From Caldifarciminota bacterium (GTDB lineage Bacteria > Hydrothermota > Hydrothermia > UBA1063 > CAJXJZ01), in NCBI GenBank assembly GCA_027038175.1, contig JALVYB010000034.1, positions 1 to 50,789 on the forward strand: a stretch of 50,789 nucleotides of DNA. Direction: 5' to 3'. The notes below the pieces were generated by a model that was given only the letters and a program-made list of their open reading frames with translations, was not told where the DNA came from and did not search any database. A program made the position numbers and the translations under genes. Shown in pieces: positions 1 through 9,159 of the stretch (its first letter is position 1; every line of letters begins with the position of its first letter).

Positions 1-90
1 GCCACTTGGAAAGCTGCTCATATTATCCTGCATTACTATAGTGCTTCCCTGCAGGATCCCTATTGCAAGAAAGATACTCAACAGATTCAT
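1..90 (-). CDS. N-terminus of a secreted protein, cut by the window edge
   Basis: Only the first 30 codons are inside the window. They read MNLLSIFLAIGILQGSTIVM and on, a short hydrophobic stretch after the start Met that looks like a Sec signal peptide with little positive charge. A strong Shine-Dalgarno GGGAGG lies at 97-102, seven bases before the ATG, which supports both gene and start. The rest lies to the left, so no function can be assigned. Confidence 0.6.
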   Translation of the reverse strand, partial: MNLLSIFLAIGILQGSTIVMQDNMSSFPSG

Positions 91-275
91 AGAAAACCTC
101 CCTTTTGCCATTTTATATAACAATTTTCATGCCAGTAGGAAAAGGAACACAAAAATCACTGATACTAAAGGTAATTTAAAAATCCACAAGTCACAGTGGT
201 GTCGAAAAATCGGACACTTAGAGATACTTCTAATAACCTTTTGCACAACAAGGACTTAGAGTGACGAATATTAAA

Positions 276-1247
276 CTACAACCATCTCTCTCTTTTATAC
301 CAACTGAAAGCCCTTAAAAGGGCTTCTTCAGAAGAGGTAAATTCGTTTAAAATTTCTCGTTTAATAAGTTCATTTGAGGCAAGCCATTTATACTGTCTGA
401 GCTCTCTGAGTTTTTCTCTTGTAATCATACTCTCCTTTCCTGTAATTCCGGCGTAATACTCTCCGAGAAAAGAGAAAAAGACTGCCACTACTTCAGGAAC
501 CTTTATGTGAAAAAGATATTTCTTCCCCATAATTTTCTTAATCGTATCACTTAACTTCTGTGGTGAAAAAACCTCTCCATTATTTACAAAATATGTCCTG
601 TTGCTGATATCTTTTTCAATTGACCTCAAAATTACCTCCACAAGGTCACCAACATATATAATATTGAAAAGAGGCCCTTTTCCAATACTCAATGAAATAC
701 CATTTTTTACCATTTTAAAAAGTAAAAGTGTTTCCCTATCCCCTTCACCAAATACTGCAGAAGGCCGAAGTATAATGTATGGTATTCCACTTTTTTTGAC
801 ATAATCTTCTGCGATTTTTTTACTCAAACCATAAAAACTCACCGGTTTTGGCATATCATCTTCTGTAAGGGGTTTTTCGCGGGATGGCCCTGCTGCACTC
901 TGGGAACTTAAAAAAACGATTTTCTTAACCTGTTCTCTATCTAAAGACATAAGAAGATTACGGGTTGTATAAATATTACCCTTTTTAAATGCTTCAAAAC
1001 GTCTCCCCTTTATCACCCCTGCGATATGAATTACGTACTCGACCCCGTCCCCTACATCCTTGAGCGTGTCTATATCAAGATAATTTACCCTCTTCACCTC
1101 AACATTCTGACTGTCCTTAAAATTCACAAAATCAGGATTTCTCGTGAGTATTCTTATCCTGTAACCTCTCTCAAGGAGTGCTTTGGTTACATGACGTCCT
1201 ATGAATCCAGTGGCACCTGTAACAAGAACAGTCCCTTTAACTCCCAT
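276..1247 (-). CDS. NAD(P)-dependent epimerase/dehydratase (extended SDR family)
   Basis: A 323-residue extended short-chain dehydrogenase. It opens with the Rossmann motif GATGFIG (residues 11-17) and has a Ser pair near 114-115 and the catalytic pair Tyr139-xxx-Lys143 in YGLSK. Length and motifs match NAD(P)-dependent epimerases and dihydroflavonol-reductase-like proteins acting on nucleotide sugars or steroid-like ketones; the substrate cannot be read from sequence. The downstream half is typical of the variable substrate-binding domain. No Shine-Dalgarno precedes the ATG, and an AT-rich block abuts it. It is divergent from the operon starting at 1364. No terminator is visible after the stop. 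Confidence 0.88.
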   Translation of the reverse strand: MGVKGTVLVTGATGFIGRHVTKALLERGYRIRILTRNPDFVNFKDSQNVEVKRVNYLDIDTLKDVGDGVEYVIHIAGVIKGRRFEAFKKGNIYTTRNLLMSLDREQVKKIVFLSSQSAAGPSREKPLTEDDMPKPVSFYGLSKKIAEDYVKKSGIPYIILRPSAVFGEGDRETLLLFKMVKNGISLSIGKGPLFNIIYVGDLVEVILRSIEKDISNRTYFVNNGEVFSPQKLSDTIKKIMGKKYLFHIKVPEVVAVFFSFLGEYYAGITGKESMITREKLRELRQYKWLASNELIKREILNEFTSSEEALLRAFSWYKRERWL

Positions 1248-1324
1248 ATTATAATTATTTTTAAACCCATCCGTATCTCATAACACAAGATTGCATCAAT
1301 TTTTATAAGCAATATTGCGACCAT

Positions 1325-1353
1325 TTGAACGAGCCTTAAAATAGATGTAAAAT
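1325..1353 (+). promoter_or_regulatory. Sigma70 promoter, probably giving a leaderless mRNA
   Basis: TTGAAC at 1325-1330, a 17-bp spacer, and TAAAAT at 1348-1353. The ATG of the next gene starts at 1364, so transcription should begin about 3-5 bases before it. No Shine-Dalgarno fits in that space. Confidence 0.65.
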
Positions 1354-1363
1354 TTCTTTAATT

Positions 1364-1819
1364 ATGAAAGAGATTGTTCTAATTCTGGTGAGTATAGGAC
1401 TTCTCATTTTATTCATATTCGTGGTACTGTATATAAGGCTTCTCCTTATTGCTAAAGAGAGGACACAGGAATCAATTAATGCACTTAAAGGAGAAAAGAT
1501 TCTGCTTTCGGAAAAGGCTGCCAACTTTTTTGGGCATAAAAGTGCTAAAGTTAAACAGATTCGAGGGAATGGATTTCTCGCATTAACAGACAAAAAGATA
1601 TACTTTAAAATGTGGCTCCCCAACAAAACATTAATTATCCCTCTTACTTCTATAATAGAGGTACAAAAAGTAAATGCTTTCCTTGGGAAGACTAAAGCAA
1701 AACCGCTCTTAAAAATAATTTTTTACAGAAATAACGGCTTAAGGGACGAAGTAGCCTGGCTTGTGCAGGAACCTGAAAAGTGGATTTTCAGGATTAATAA
1801 ACTGCTAAGAAACCTCTAA
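1364..1819 (+). CDS. Membrane-anchored PH/GRAM-like domain protein
   Basis: A 151-residue protein. Residues about 4-30 form one strongly hydrophobic helix (VLILVSIGLLILFIFVVLYI). The soluble part from about 40 to the end is beta-rich with a terminal helix and has the look of bacterial PH/GRAM-like domains: GEKILLSEKAANFFG, then a strand pattern ending in a helix after AWLVQEPEKW. Such proteins are usually inner-membrane anchored; the ligand is unknown. It is first in an operon with the LOG-like gene, uvrC and an MBL hydrolase, and its stop overlaps the next ATG by one base. The domain call is a fold-level guess. Confidence 0.6.
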   Translation: MKEIVLILVSIGLLILFIFVVLYIRLLLIAKERTQESINALKGEKILLSEKAANFFGHKSAKVKQIRGNGFLALTDKKIYFKMWLPNKTLIIPLTSIIEVQKVNAFLGKTKAKPLLKIIFYRNNGLRDEVAWLVQEPEKWIFRINKLLRNL

Positions 1820-2277
1820 TGGCACAGATAAGCGTTATTGGACCATCAAACCCATCGGATAATGTATACCAACTTTCATATAGGTTAGGGACAATCATAG
1901 GTAAATCCGGGCATATTTTAATAACCGGTGGTAGAGGAGGAGTGATGGAAGGTGCCTCGTGTGGTGCTAAGGAAGCAGGGGGAATAACTGTAGGTATCTT
2001 GCCTCTCGGTACAGAGATGGCAAACAAATGCGTTCTTATAAAAATTCCGACCTTTATGAATGAACTCAGAAACTTCCTCGTGGTGTCTTCTGCAGATATT
2101 GTGGTCTCTGTTGGGATAAGTGACGGGACACTTATAGAACTTGCAATTGCCCACAAGATGAAAAAGCCTATAATATCATTTATATTACCGGAAAAGTTCC
2201 ATTTTTTATCAACTCACGTTATGAAAAGTGGAGAGTTATCTAAATTTGAAACCATTTTAAAGAAATATGATAGATGA
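1819..2277 (+). CDS. LOG-like / TIGR00725-type Rossmann protein
   Basis: A 152-residue protein of the lysine-decarboxylase-like (LOG) superfamily. It has the nucleotide-binding segment GGRGGVMEGASCGAKEAGG (about residues 38-56) and a later LRNFLVVSSADIVVSVG block followed by DGTLIELAIA, matching the RN..aD..i..GG.GTL.E pattern. LOG enzymes release the base from cytokinin-type nucleoside monophosphates, and bacterial homologues are nucleotide phosphoribohydrolases. This short version corresponds to the TIGR00725 subgroup, whose activity is uncertain. It overlaps uvrC by 11 bases, which implies translational coupling. Confidence 0.8.
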   Translation: MAQISVIGPSNPSDNVYQLSYRLGTIIGKSGHILITGGRGGVMEGASCGAKEAGGITVGILPLGTEMANKCVLIKIPTFMNELRNFLVVSSADIVVSVGISDGTLIELAIAHKMKKPIISFILPEKFHFLSTHVMKSGELSKFETILKKYDR

Positions 2278-4021
2278 GAGGGACCTTGACTTCCTTCCTG
2301 AATCACCAGGTGTTTATATATTTAGAAATGGGAAAGAAGTTCTATATGTTGGAAAAGCCATAAATATAAAAAACAGGGTCAATACCCACAGAATTAACAA
2401 TGCCCCTTTTTATCTCAAATCCAATAGGATTGAATATATTTTAACCAATACAGAGTCTGAGGCACTCCTTCTTGAGGCAAATCTCATAAAGCAGTACAAG
2501 CCAAAATACAACGTGAGACTCACAGATGACAAAAAATACCCCTATATAGCCATAACCAAAAACGAACCATATCCAAGGATATTTCTTACACGCAACCTGC
2601 TTCTAAAAGATGCGGATATTTTCGGGCCATATATGAGTGCAGGTTCCATAAGAAAAGCCCTTAAAATGTTACGTGAAATTTTCCCGATTCGAAACTGCAA
2701 ATACAAACTCCCTTCAAAGAGAAAGATAAATCCGTGTATTGAGTATCATATGGGGCTGTGTGATGCCCCATGTGTAAAAAACAGTGTACAGCAGGAAGTT
2801 TATCAAAAAAACGTTGAAAACATCAAAAAAGTATTGCTCGGAGATTTAAAACCTGTAATAGAATACCTGCAGAATGAGATGAAACAGGCTGCAGAAAACC
2901 TGAATTTTGAATATGCCAGGATTCTTAGAGATAGAATAAGCGCTCTCCATGAGTTGAAATACCACTTTTACATATCAAGCCTCAAAGAAGGAGCGATTGA
3001 CATAATAGGCATGTTCCAGACAACAAAAACGGCATACTTCTACATGATGTTCTATAGAGACGGTAAAGTAATGAACACGGCATACTTTAAAGTTGAAAAA
3101 ACTATGAAGGCCCCTGATGATGAAATATTGTCAGCCTTCTTAAGCCAGTTTTATTCCTCACTATCCTCATCCCCGGAAAAGGTCATTATACCTATTATCC
3201 CCAAAAACAAGAGCCAACTTGAAAAGACCTTTGGATTTAAAATAGGATTACCTGACAAAACGTTCGGAAAAACAATGGAACTTGCCATGAAAAACGCAGA
3301 AGAGGTTGCACTACAGGAAGAGAAGAGGAAAAAGCGTGTACACCCTGCACTTTTAGAACTTCAAACTGCTTTTGGACTTAACAGAGCACCAGAGAGGATA
3401 GAATGTGTAGATGCGTCTCAACTCTTCGGTAGTTTCAGAGTAGCATCCCTTGTTGTTATGGAAAATGGGAAATTAAAGAAAAAGTATTACAGGCGGTATA
3501 AAATTAAAAAAGAAGAAGGAAAGGATGATTTTACAATGATTTACGAGGTAACGCTACGAAGGTTTAAAAGAGCCCTTAAGGATAAAGAAAAAATGCCAGA
3601 CCTTTATATTCTTGATGGTGGTCTTTTGCAACTTAAAGCAGCCTTAAAGGCAAAATATGAACTGGGGATACAGGACGTTTTCTTTGCGGCATTTGCCAAG
3701 AGATTTGATGACTTCTATCTTGAGAGTGGGAGAAGGGTAATGCTACCTGTAAGGTCCTTTAGCCTGAAACTTATGAAATTGCTTCGAGATGAAGCACACA
3801 GATTTGCTATAAGTTTTCACAGAAAGTTAAGGAATAAAGAATCGTTTAAAGACTTTCTTGACTTCCTCCCTGATATAGGACCAAAACGAAAAAAGGCACT
3901 AATAGAGCATTTTGGGAGTTTGAAAAAAATTAGAGAGGCTACAATTGACGAATTAAAAAACGTACCGGGATTTGGTGAAAAACTGGCAGAAAAGCTTTAT
4001 AATTTCCTTCATGGAGATTAA
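2267..4021 (+). CDS. uvrC: Excinuclease ABC subunit C
   Basis: UvrC makes both incisions in UvrABC nucleotide excision repair. The 584-residue length is normal. Domains in order: GIY-YIG nuclease at the N-terminus (PGVYIF and VLYVGKA, with the catalytic Glu in LLLEANLIKQ); the Cys-rich region CKYKLPSKRKINPC, later CDAPC; a UVR motif near 195-225 (ENLNFEYARILRDRI); the RNase H-like 5' nuclease with ECVDASQ, DDFTMIYEV, YILDGG and RDEAHRFAISFHR; and C-terminal helix-hairpin-helix repeats (LPDIGPKRKKALIEHFGS and VPGFGEKLAEKLY). The start ATG lies inside the previous gene. It is unlinked to uvrA or uvrB in this window. Confidence 0.98.
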   Translation: MIDERDLDFLPESPGVYIFRNGKEVLYVGKAINIKNRVNTHRINNAPFYLKSNRIEYILTNTESEALLLEANLIKQYKPKYNVRLTDDKKYPYIAITKNEPYPRIFLTRNLLLKDADIFGPYMSAGSIRKALKMLREIFPIRNCKYKLPSKRKINPCIEYHMGLCDAPCVKNSVQQEVYQKNVENIKKVLLGDLKPVIEYLQNEMKQAAENLNFEYARILRDRISALHELKYHFYISSLKEGAIDIIGMFQTTKTAYFYMMFYRDGKVMNTAYFKVEKTMKAPDDEILSAFLSQFYSSLSSSPEKVIIPIIPKNKSQLEKTFGFKIGLPDKTFGKTMELAMKNAEEVALQEEKRKKRVHPALLELQTAFGLNRAPERIECVDASQLFGSFRVASLVVMENGKLKKKYYRRYKIKKEEGKDDFTMIYEVTLRRFKRALKDKEKMPDLYILDGGLLQLKAALKAKYELGIQDVFFAAFAKRFDDFYLESGRRVMLPVRSFSLKLMKLLRDEAHRFAISFHRKLRNKESFKDFLDFLPDIGPKRKKALIEHFGSLKKIREATIDELKNVPGFGEKLAEKLYNFLHGD

Positions 4022-4634
4022 AAAAGCACGCATACTCTTTACCAACATTTTTTATATTTACATAAATGGAGTGGGTATCCTTATAGACAGCGGGTATCCT
4101 GTCTCAGAAAAAAGGTTTATGGAAAAAATTAAAAACTTCGGCAAAATAGATTATTTAATACTTACACATACCCATTTCGACCATGCCGGAAACGCTATAT
4201 ATTTAAAGCGTATGGGAGCCAGAATAATTGTACATGCCTACGAAGAAGATTGGCTTAAAAGGGGAGAAACTCCAAGGCCCCCTGGTACCGATATTATAGG
4301 AAAGACTGTGATGCGATTCTCGTCTCTCAGGTCATTTAAATTCCCTGAAGTAGAAGCGGACATAGTAATTACTGACACGACTAAAATAAATGGCATTAAG
4401 ATCGTTCATACGCCTGGGCATACTCCAGGCTCTGTTACAGTGGTTTATAAGGACATGGCTTTTTGTGGTGACCTTATAATGAACCTTACTTTTAGGCCAT
4501 CGTCACACTTTCCCATTTTCGCACATAACATAGGACTGGTAAAAGAAAGTGTAGAGAAACTCAAGGATATGGGAGTTAATATGTTATATCCTGCTCATGG
4601 CAAGCCCGTGGCTTTAGAGGATTTAAAACTTTAA
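4011..4634 (+). CDS. Metallo-beta-lactamase fold hydrolase
   Basis: A 207-residue MBL-fold hydrolase of the glyoxalase-II-like type. The metal site is complete: HTHFDH (His53, His55, Asp57, His58), then HTPGHTPGS, FCGD and a C-terminal YPAHG. Substrate unknown; close relatives hydrolyse thioesters or act in RNA or sulfur metabolism. I chose the ATG at 4011, which overlaps the end of uvrC by 11 bases as uvrC itself overlaps its own predecessor. A longer reading from a TTG at 3972 would add 13 residues that do not look like the family. Last gene of the operon. Confidence 0.85.
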   Translation: MEIKKARILFTNIFYIYINGVGILIDSGYPVSEKRFMEKIKNFGKIDYLILTHTHFDHAGNAIYLKRMGARIIVHAYEEDWLKRGETPRPPGTDIIGKTVMRFSSLRSFKFPEVEADIVITDTTKINGIKIVHTPGHTPGSVTVVYKDMAFCGDLIMNLTFRPSSHFPIFAHNIGLVKESVEKLKDMGVNMLYPAHGKPVALEDLKL

Positions 4635-4654
4635 AATAACTTTCGCCCTCTTGT

Positions 4655-4683
4655 TTGTTCATCTTTCAACTTTGCCTTATTGT
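4655..4683 (+). promoter_or_regulatory. Sigma70 promoter, probably giving a leaderless mRNA
   Basis: TTGTTC at 4655-4660, a 17-bp spacer, and TATTGT at 4678-4683. Only eight bases separate the -10 box from the ATG at 4692. The AAGAAGG there ends one base before the start, too close to act as a Shine-Dalgarno. Confidence 0.5.
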
Positions 4684-4691
4684 AAGAAGGT

Positions 4692-7600
4692 ATGAAAGAC
4701 GTGTATGCCATAATTACAACCTCGGAGGGAATGTTATCACCTGAAACATTGCCACTTGCTCTCAAAGCCGTATGGAGGAGGCTATTGCCGTACTCGGTTG
4801 GGGGTACTTTCTGGTGTGAAGATTTAAACGATAAGGAGATCCAGCAACTTACACGACTTGGATTTAAAATAGTAAAACAAAAGGCCTATATAGAGAAAAA
4901 TTTTGTGTTCTACAAACAGCCTCTTGAAAATATAAACCCAATGCCTGAAAAGAGAAAACGTCGATTTACCTCATCCGGGATTGGAGTAATTATAGGTGTT
5001 AATGATGTTTCAGACGAAAAAAAGTTCTTTGATTTTGTAAACTACTTAAGAGAAGGAATTAGGCTATTCAATGGACATCTGTTGGGGGGAGGCACATTAA
5101 AGAACAACTTTTACCTCACAGGATTCATACCGTCCGGGAATATTTATCTGCTCCAGGAAGCCCTGCATGCCATGAAAATGGCTCTCGAGGTCTATGACCT
5201 TCCTACAAGGGCAATTTTCTACCTTTCACATTTTGATACACTCGGCTATGAAGGAAAGGAGATTCACATATTTGACAGGTATTTTGTAGAACTTATCGAA
5301 TCTATATGGAACCTTGAAGATTTTGAAATCGTAGCAGAAAAAGAGTTGCTTGAGAAATACCCCTCCATGCGCACTGGACTTCTGTTTAATCCACAACCTG
5401 TAAAATTGCTTGATAAAAACTTTTACAAAATACAGGGGATTTCCCGCCGCATAGACATATCCAAAAGAATAGTGGACCGCAGGGAAGAATTAAGTAAACT
5501 CCAGAAATACGCTGAGGAGTGTCGAAAGAGCCAGAGATTCACAGTTATTGGGATAAGCGGGCCATTTGGCATCGGAAAAACCAGTCTTGCACTTGAATTT
5601 CTCAGAGCCACAATAGCCCGTGGTGTCGATAATATAGATACCTATTTTGTAGATTTTGAGAGAGGCTTTAGAACACCTTTATATGGAATTAAGAAAATCT
5701 TTGAGTCTATTTCTCCCACACCCGATTTCAATGTGCCATCTTCTGACCCATTTTACATTAACGCCAGACTGGGATATGTCATTTTAAAAGAACTTGTTGA
5801 AAAGGGAAAGGTAGAAAGCGACATTCCAGGTTCTACCACACTTACACTCATAAAAGTTGGACTGAGCAAATACTTTGAATACATACAGAAACCCGTAATC
5901 GTGGTCCTTGACGATATTGAATTTATGGATAGTGTCTCAAGAGAAATTCTATTTGAGATTTTCAATAGGTCAATAAACTTTTTAAGCCCCATTACAGTAA
6001 TACTAACATCAAGAAAGGATGCATTTTTCAATGGCATAAAAAATATAAAAGATATAATAAAACTTGGTCCTGTAGAATATACGGAACCCGGTATCGTGCA
6101 TATGGTGTTGAAAGATGAGGTAGATAGTAGTGTGGCGAAATACATTTACAAAATTGCTGGCGGTCACCCGTTTTACATAGAACAGATAACAAAGTATTTA
6201 AAAGAAGAAGGCATTATTGGTAAAAAAGACGGTGCTTATAAACTTCTAAAGAAACCTCCGCCCAAACTGAGCGCAGGTGAGGTTATACAAAAGCGTATGA
6301 AATCCCTGGGTGAAGATATAAGTTACATACTTGATATAGCGACATTACAGGATGCTACCCTGCCTCTTAGTTTCTATTCTGCTATACTGGAAAAGGAGGA
6401 GAGTATATTTGTATCACCTACAAATGAGATAAACAGAAATACACTTATGTTACAACTTATAGATAATCTTAACGAGGTTTTCTATATCTCAAGATTTGCC
6501 CTGTTCAGGAAGATCCATCTTCACAATCTCCTTGGAGACACCAAGAAAAGTTTGCATAAAAAGATTGTTGAAGTTATCGAGAATAGGTTTAAAGACAATC
6601 TCCAGATGTTTTATCCCGTACTTGCACACCATTCTAAAATGGCAGGGCTCAAAGATAAAGAACTTAAATACTTAAAAGAACTTTATAAGGAAGCACGGGA
6701 TATGAACATCCTGCCTGACTGTATAAAATACCTTGGAAGACTTATTGAAATAGACCCAAGGAACAAAAATAGATATCTCAGGGAACTTGCAGACGCATAC
6801 AGCGACTCTGGAGAATGGGATAAAGCCATTAGCATATTTGATACATTAATTGAAACAACTGATGATCCAGGAATTCTGTCTTTCGCATACAGAGAAAAGG
6901 CACATATTGAGACATTTAGAGGAAATTTTGAAGAAGCACATAAATTAATAGATATGGCAATGGGAGTTGCTTTAAAATCACGTAACTTTGCAGATGTTGC
7001 AGGTGCCTACCTTACAAAAGGCACTATCTTCTGGGCCCAGGGGAACATCCAAAAAACTCTGGAAAACTACAAAAAAGCCCTTGAAACCGTGCTTACTCAC
7101 AATATACAGGGGAGAAACTGCATAATTTACGGAAATATGGGTTTTATAATGTACGAATTAGGTAAAATGGATGATGCTGCCAAGTGGTATTTTGAGGCCC
7201 TACAACACTGTAAACAGGAAAATGATTATGGCACACTGGCCAACCTTTATGGTAATATTGCAGGATTATATGAGCGAAGAAAGAACTTCGAAGAAGCAAA
7301 AAAATACATTGTCTACTCACTGGATATTGCGAGACAAAAGGGATTTTTGCAATACGAAGCCCGTGGGCATCTTCAACTCGCATCCATTTACATGCAAACA
7401 GAAAAGTTAGAAGATGCAAAGGAAGAAGCCAGCATCGCACTCTCTCTTTTCAGGGAGATAGGGGATGTCCTTGGCATATTTAAAACCCTGCTTTCTCTTG
7501 GAAAGATAGCGTATATGGCAGGCGACACATCTCACGCAATTGCTCACTTTGTCCACGCCTTAAACGAGGCAGATAGATTGAATAACCCATCACTCAAAAT

Positions 7601-7853
7601 AGACGCATATATGGAACTTGCAAAGGTACATGAAGATGACAGGTCAATAAAGTACCTGGGACTGGCTTACAGGGAAGCCTCTTCCTATCATATATACGAC
7701 AAACTCGTAGAGGTTGCAATTCAACTTGCGAGGAAATTTAAGAAGCAGGAAAAAATGAACGAAGCCCTTCGTACTCTCAAAGATGCAATTGTAAGAGTTG
7801 ATGAGGCACACAAAAACGCTCTGAAAGAAGAATTAGAGCGTCTGAGGAGATAG
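4692..7853 (+). CDS. Large STAND-like ATPase with C-terminal TPR repeats
   Basis: A 1053-residue cytosolic protein in three parts. Residues about 95-280 resemble in layout a class III nucleotidyl cyclase domain that has lost its metal-binding residues (weak, my inference). Residues about 255-520 are an AAA/STAND-type ATPase: Walker A GPFGIGKT at 290-297 and Walker B VIVVLDDIEFM near 401-411, followed by a winged-helix-like region. From about 690 to the end there are many TPR units, for example residues with GDTSHAIAHFVHALNEA. This order is that of cyclase-ATPase-TPR and MalT-like regulators. It is a single gene between unrelated neighbours. The partner and signal are unknown. Confidence 0.75.
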   Translation: MKDVYAIITTSEGMLSPETLPLALKAVWRRLLPYSVGGTFWCEDLNDKEIQQLTRLGFKIVKQKAYIEKNFVFYKQPLENINPMPEKRKRRFTSSGIGVIIGVNDVSDEKKFFDFVNYLREGIRLFNGHLLGGGTLKNNFYLTGFIPSGNIYLLQEALHAMKMALEVYDLPTRAIFYLSHFDTLGYEGKEIHIFDRYFVELIESIWNLEDFEIVAEKELLEKYPSMRTGLLFNPQPVKLLDKNFYKIQGISRRIDISKRIVDRREELSKLQKYAEECRKSQRFTVIGISGPFGIGKTSLALEFLRATIARGVDNIDTYFVDFERGFRTPLYGIKKIFESISPTPDFNVPSSDPFYINARLGYVILKELVEKGKVESDIPGSTTLTLIKVGLSKYFEYIQKPVIVVLDDIEFMDSVSREILFEIFNRSINFLSPITVILTSRKDAFFNGIKNIKDIIKLGPVEYTEPGIVHMVLKDEVDSSVAKYIYKIAGGHPFYIEQITKYLKEEGIIGKKDGAYKLLKKPPPKLSAGEVIQKRMKSLGEDISYILDIATLQDATLPLSFYSAILEKEESIFVSPTNEINRNTLMLQLIDNLNEVFYISRFALFRKIHLHNLLGDTKKSLHKKIVEVIENRFKDNLQMFYPVLAHHSKMAGLKDKELKYLKELYKEARDMNILPDCIKYLGRLIEIDPRNKNRYLRELADAYSDSGEWDKAISIFDTLIETTDDPGILSFAYREKAHIETFRGNFEEAHKLIDMAMGVALKSRNFADVAGAYLTKGTIFWAQGNIQKTLENYKKALETVLTHNIQGRNCIIYGNMGFIMYELGKMDDAAKWYFEALQHCKQENDYGTLANLYGNIAGLYERRKNFEEAKKYIVYSLDIARQKGFLQYEARGHLQLASIYMQTEKLEDAKEEASIALSLFREIGDVLGIFKTLLSLGKIAYMAGDTSHAIAHFVHALNEADRLNNPSLKIDAYMELAKVHEDDRSIKYLGLAYREASSYHIYDKLVEVAIQLARKFKKQEKMNEALRTLKDAIVRVDEAHKNALKEELERLRR

Positions 7854-7855
7854 TC

Positions 7856-8695
7856 TTAAAGAGCCCTTAAAAAGGATTCAATGAGCCTCAGAGACGTTTT
7901 CTTTCTATAATAAGCAGTAGAGCGCTGGTCGTCAATAGGTCTTATATAGGGCTCATAATCCTTCTTAATACTGTCAATGAATTGCCCGTCTATCTCTTCT
8001 GTTTTCTTTCCTACAACCTTCCTTTCAATTTCTATTACTCTCACGGGGAAAGGAGCCACAGCACCTAAGGATATACGGAAATCCTCTATAATGCCATTTT
8101 CTACTTTTGCAATCCCGGCAAATGAAAGTTTTGAGAGTGCATTTGCTTTTCTCGTACCAACTTTCCTGTAAAAATAATGAGTGTATTCAGGCACTTTAAA
8201 CCTTATTTCATATATTATTTCATCTTCTCTCCTATCATTCTTCCCTGGTCCTTTTATAAACTCATAAATCCTCAGAGTCCTTTTTCCTTTCTCTGAAAGT
8301 AGGACTACATTCGCATCAAGAACGTACAGAGGGGGTAATGTGTCCCCTGCAGGAGATGCGTTACCTACATTACCGCCAATCGTTCCTATATTTCTTATTC
8401 CAGGTGATGCCATCAACCTTACCGCTTCTTTCAATACCACCGGAATGTCACTGTGTCCCTCAATATCCGAAAGAGGTGTTGCGGCTTTTATAATTAACTC
8501 ATCATCTTCTCTATAAATACCTCTGAGTTCTGGAAGATTTGCAATGAATAAAGGTGCAGCAGGGAAAGAAGGCGTGAGATTTTTCCATCTTTTGTATCTA
8601 ACCATGAGGTCTGTACCACCTGCAACCGGTATATAATTCTTGCTTGCCATCAAAGAAAGTGCCTCATTGAGAGTTTTTGGGATTACGCCTTCCAT
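7856..8695 (-). CDS. Molybdenum hydroxylase FAD-binding subunit (set 2)
   Basis: The 279-residue medium subunit of a xanthine dehydrogenase/CO-dehydrogenase-like enzyme. It passes electrons from the Fe-S subunit through FAD. FAD motifs are AGGTDLMVR (25-33) and GIRNIGTIGGNVGNASPAGD (99-118), in the usual places, and the C-terminal CO-dehydrogenase flavoprotein domain is present. The start has GAGGAG seven bases upstream and overlaps the Fe-S gene by 13 bases. It is last in the seven-gene operon and ends two bases from the convergent TPR ATPase gene, with no terminator hairpin visible between them. Confidence 0.93.
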   Translation of the reverse strand: MEGVIPKTLNEALSLMASKNYIPVAGGTDLMVRYKRWKNLTPSFPAAPLFIANLPELRGIYREDDELIIKAATPLSDIEGHSDIPVVLKEAVRLMASPGIRNIGTIGGNVGNASPAGDTLPPLYVLDANVVLLSEKGKRTLRIYEFIKGPGKNDRREDEIIYEIRFKVPEYTHYFYRKVGTRKANALSKLSFAGIAKVENGIIEDFRISLGAVAPFPVRVIEIERKVVGKKTEEIDGQFIDSIKKDYEPYIRPIDDQRSTAYYRKKTSLRLIESFLRAL

Positions 8696-9159
8696 AATTT
8701 TTCTCCTCTTTTTGCGGCAAGTTTAACACCATCAATGATCATCTGATATCCGGTACATCTGCACAGATTTCCTGAAATAGCCTCTCTTATCTCTTTGTCT
8801 TCTGGATTAGGATTATTCTTCAAAAGTGCGTATATTGAAATCACAAATCCTGGCGTGCAAAAACCGCACTGAACGGAACCTGCATCCAGTAAGGATTCCT
8901 CTATAATCCTGTATTCCTCTGTTTTTCGCAGTCCCTCAATGGTTATTATTTCTTTTCCCATAACATTGGCAAAAGGCACAAGGCATGAATGTACAACCCT
9001 GCCATCAAGCAATACTGCACATGCTCCACATTCTCCCTCACCACATCCTTCCTTTACCCCAATAAGTCCAAACTTCTCTCTCAAGACATCTAAAAGCCTT
9101 GATGCGGGATTTGCTTCGACTTCAACTTCTTCACCATTAAGTTTAAACCTCACTTTCAT
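8683..9159 (-). CDS. Molybdenum hydroxylase [2Fe-2S] subunit (set 2)
   Basis: The 158-residue small subunit. The plant-ferredoxin-type cluster is held by Cys39, Cys44, Cys47 and Cys59 (GCGEGECGAC, then HSC). The second cluster is held by Cys98, Cys101, Cys133 and Cys135 (CGFC and CRC). All eight ligands are present, so this should be a working electron-transfer subunit between the molybdenum centre and FAD. GGAG lies eight bases before the ATG. It overlaps both neighbours, as expected for a co-translated complex. Confidence 0.95.
   Translation of the reverse strand: MKVRFKLNGEEVEVEANPASRLLDVLREKFGLIGVKEGCGEGECGACAVLLDGRVVHSCLVPFANVMGKEIITIEGLRKTEEYRIIEESLLDAGSVQCGFCTPGFVISIYALLKNNPNPEDKEIREAISGNLCRCTGYQMIIDGVKLAAKRGEKLWKA

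Noticed and set aside
41-259. Plus-strand open frame of 72 codons at the left edge
   Set aside because: It overlaps the minus-strand signal-peptide gene that has a strong Shine-Dalgarno, and it has no ribosome site or protein-like pattern.
3972-4010. Longer start (TTG) of the MBL hydrolase
   Set aside because: It adds 13 residues that are out of character for the family and overlaps uvrC by 50 bases; the ATG at 4011 fits better.
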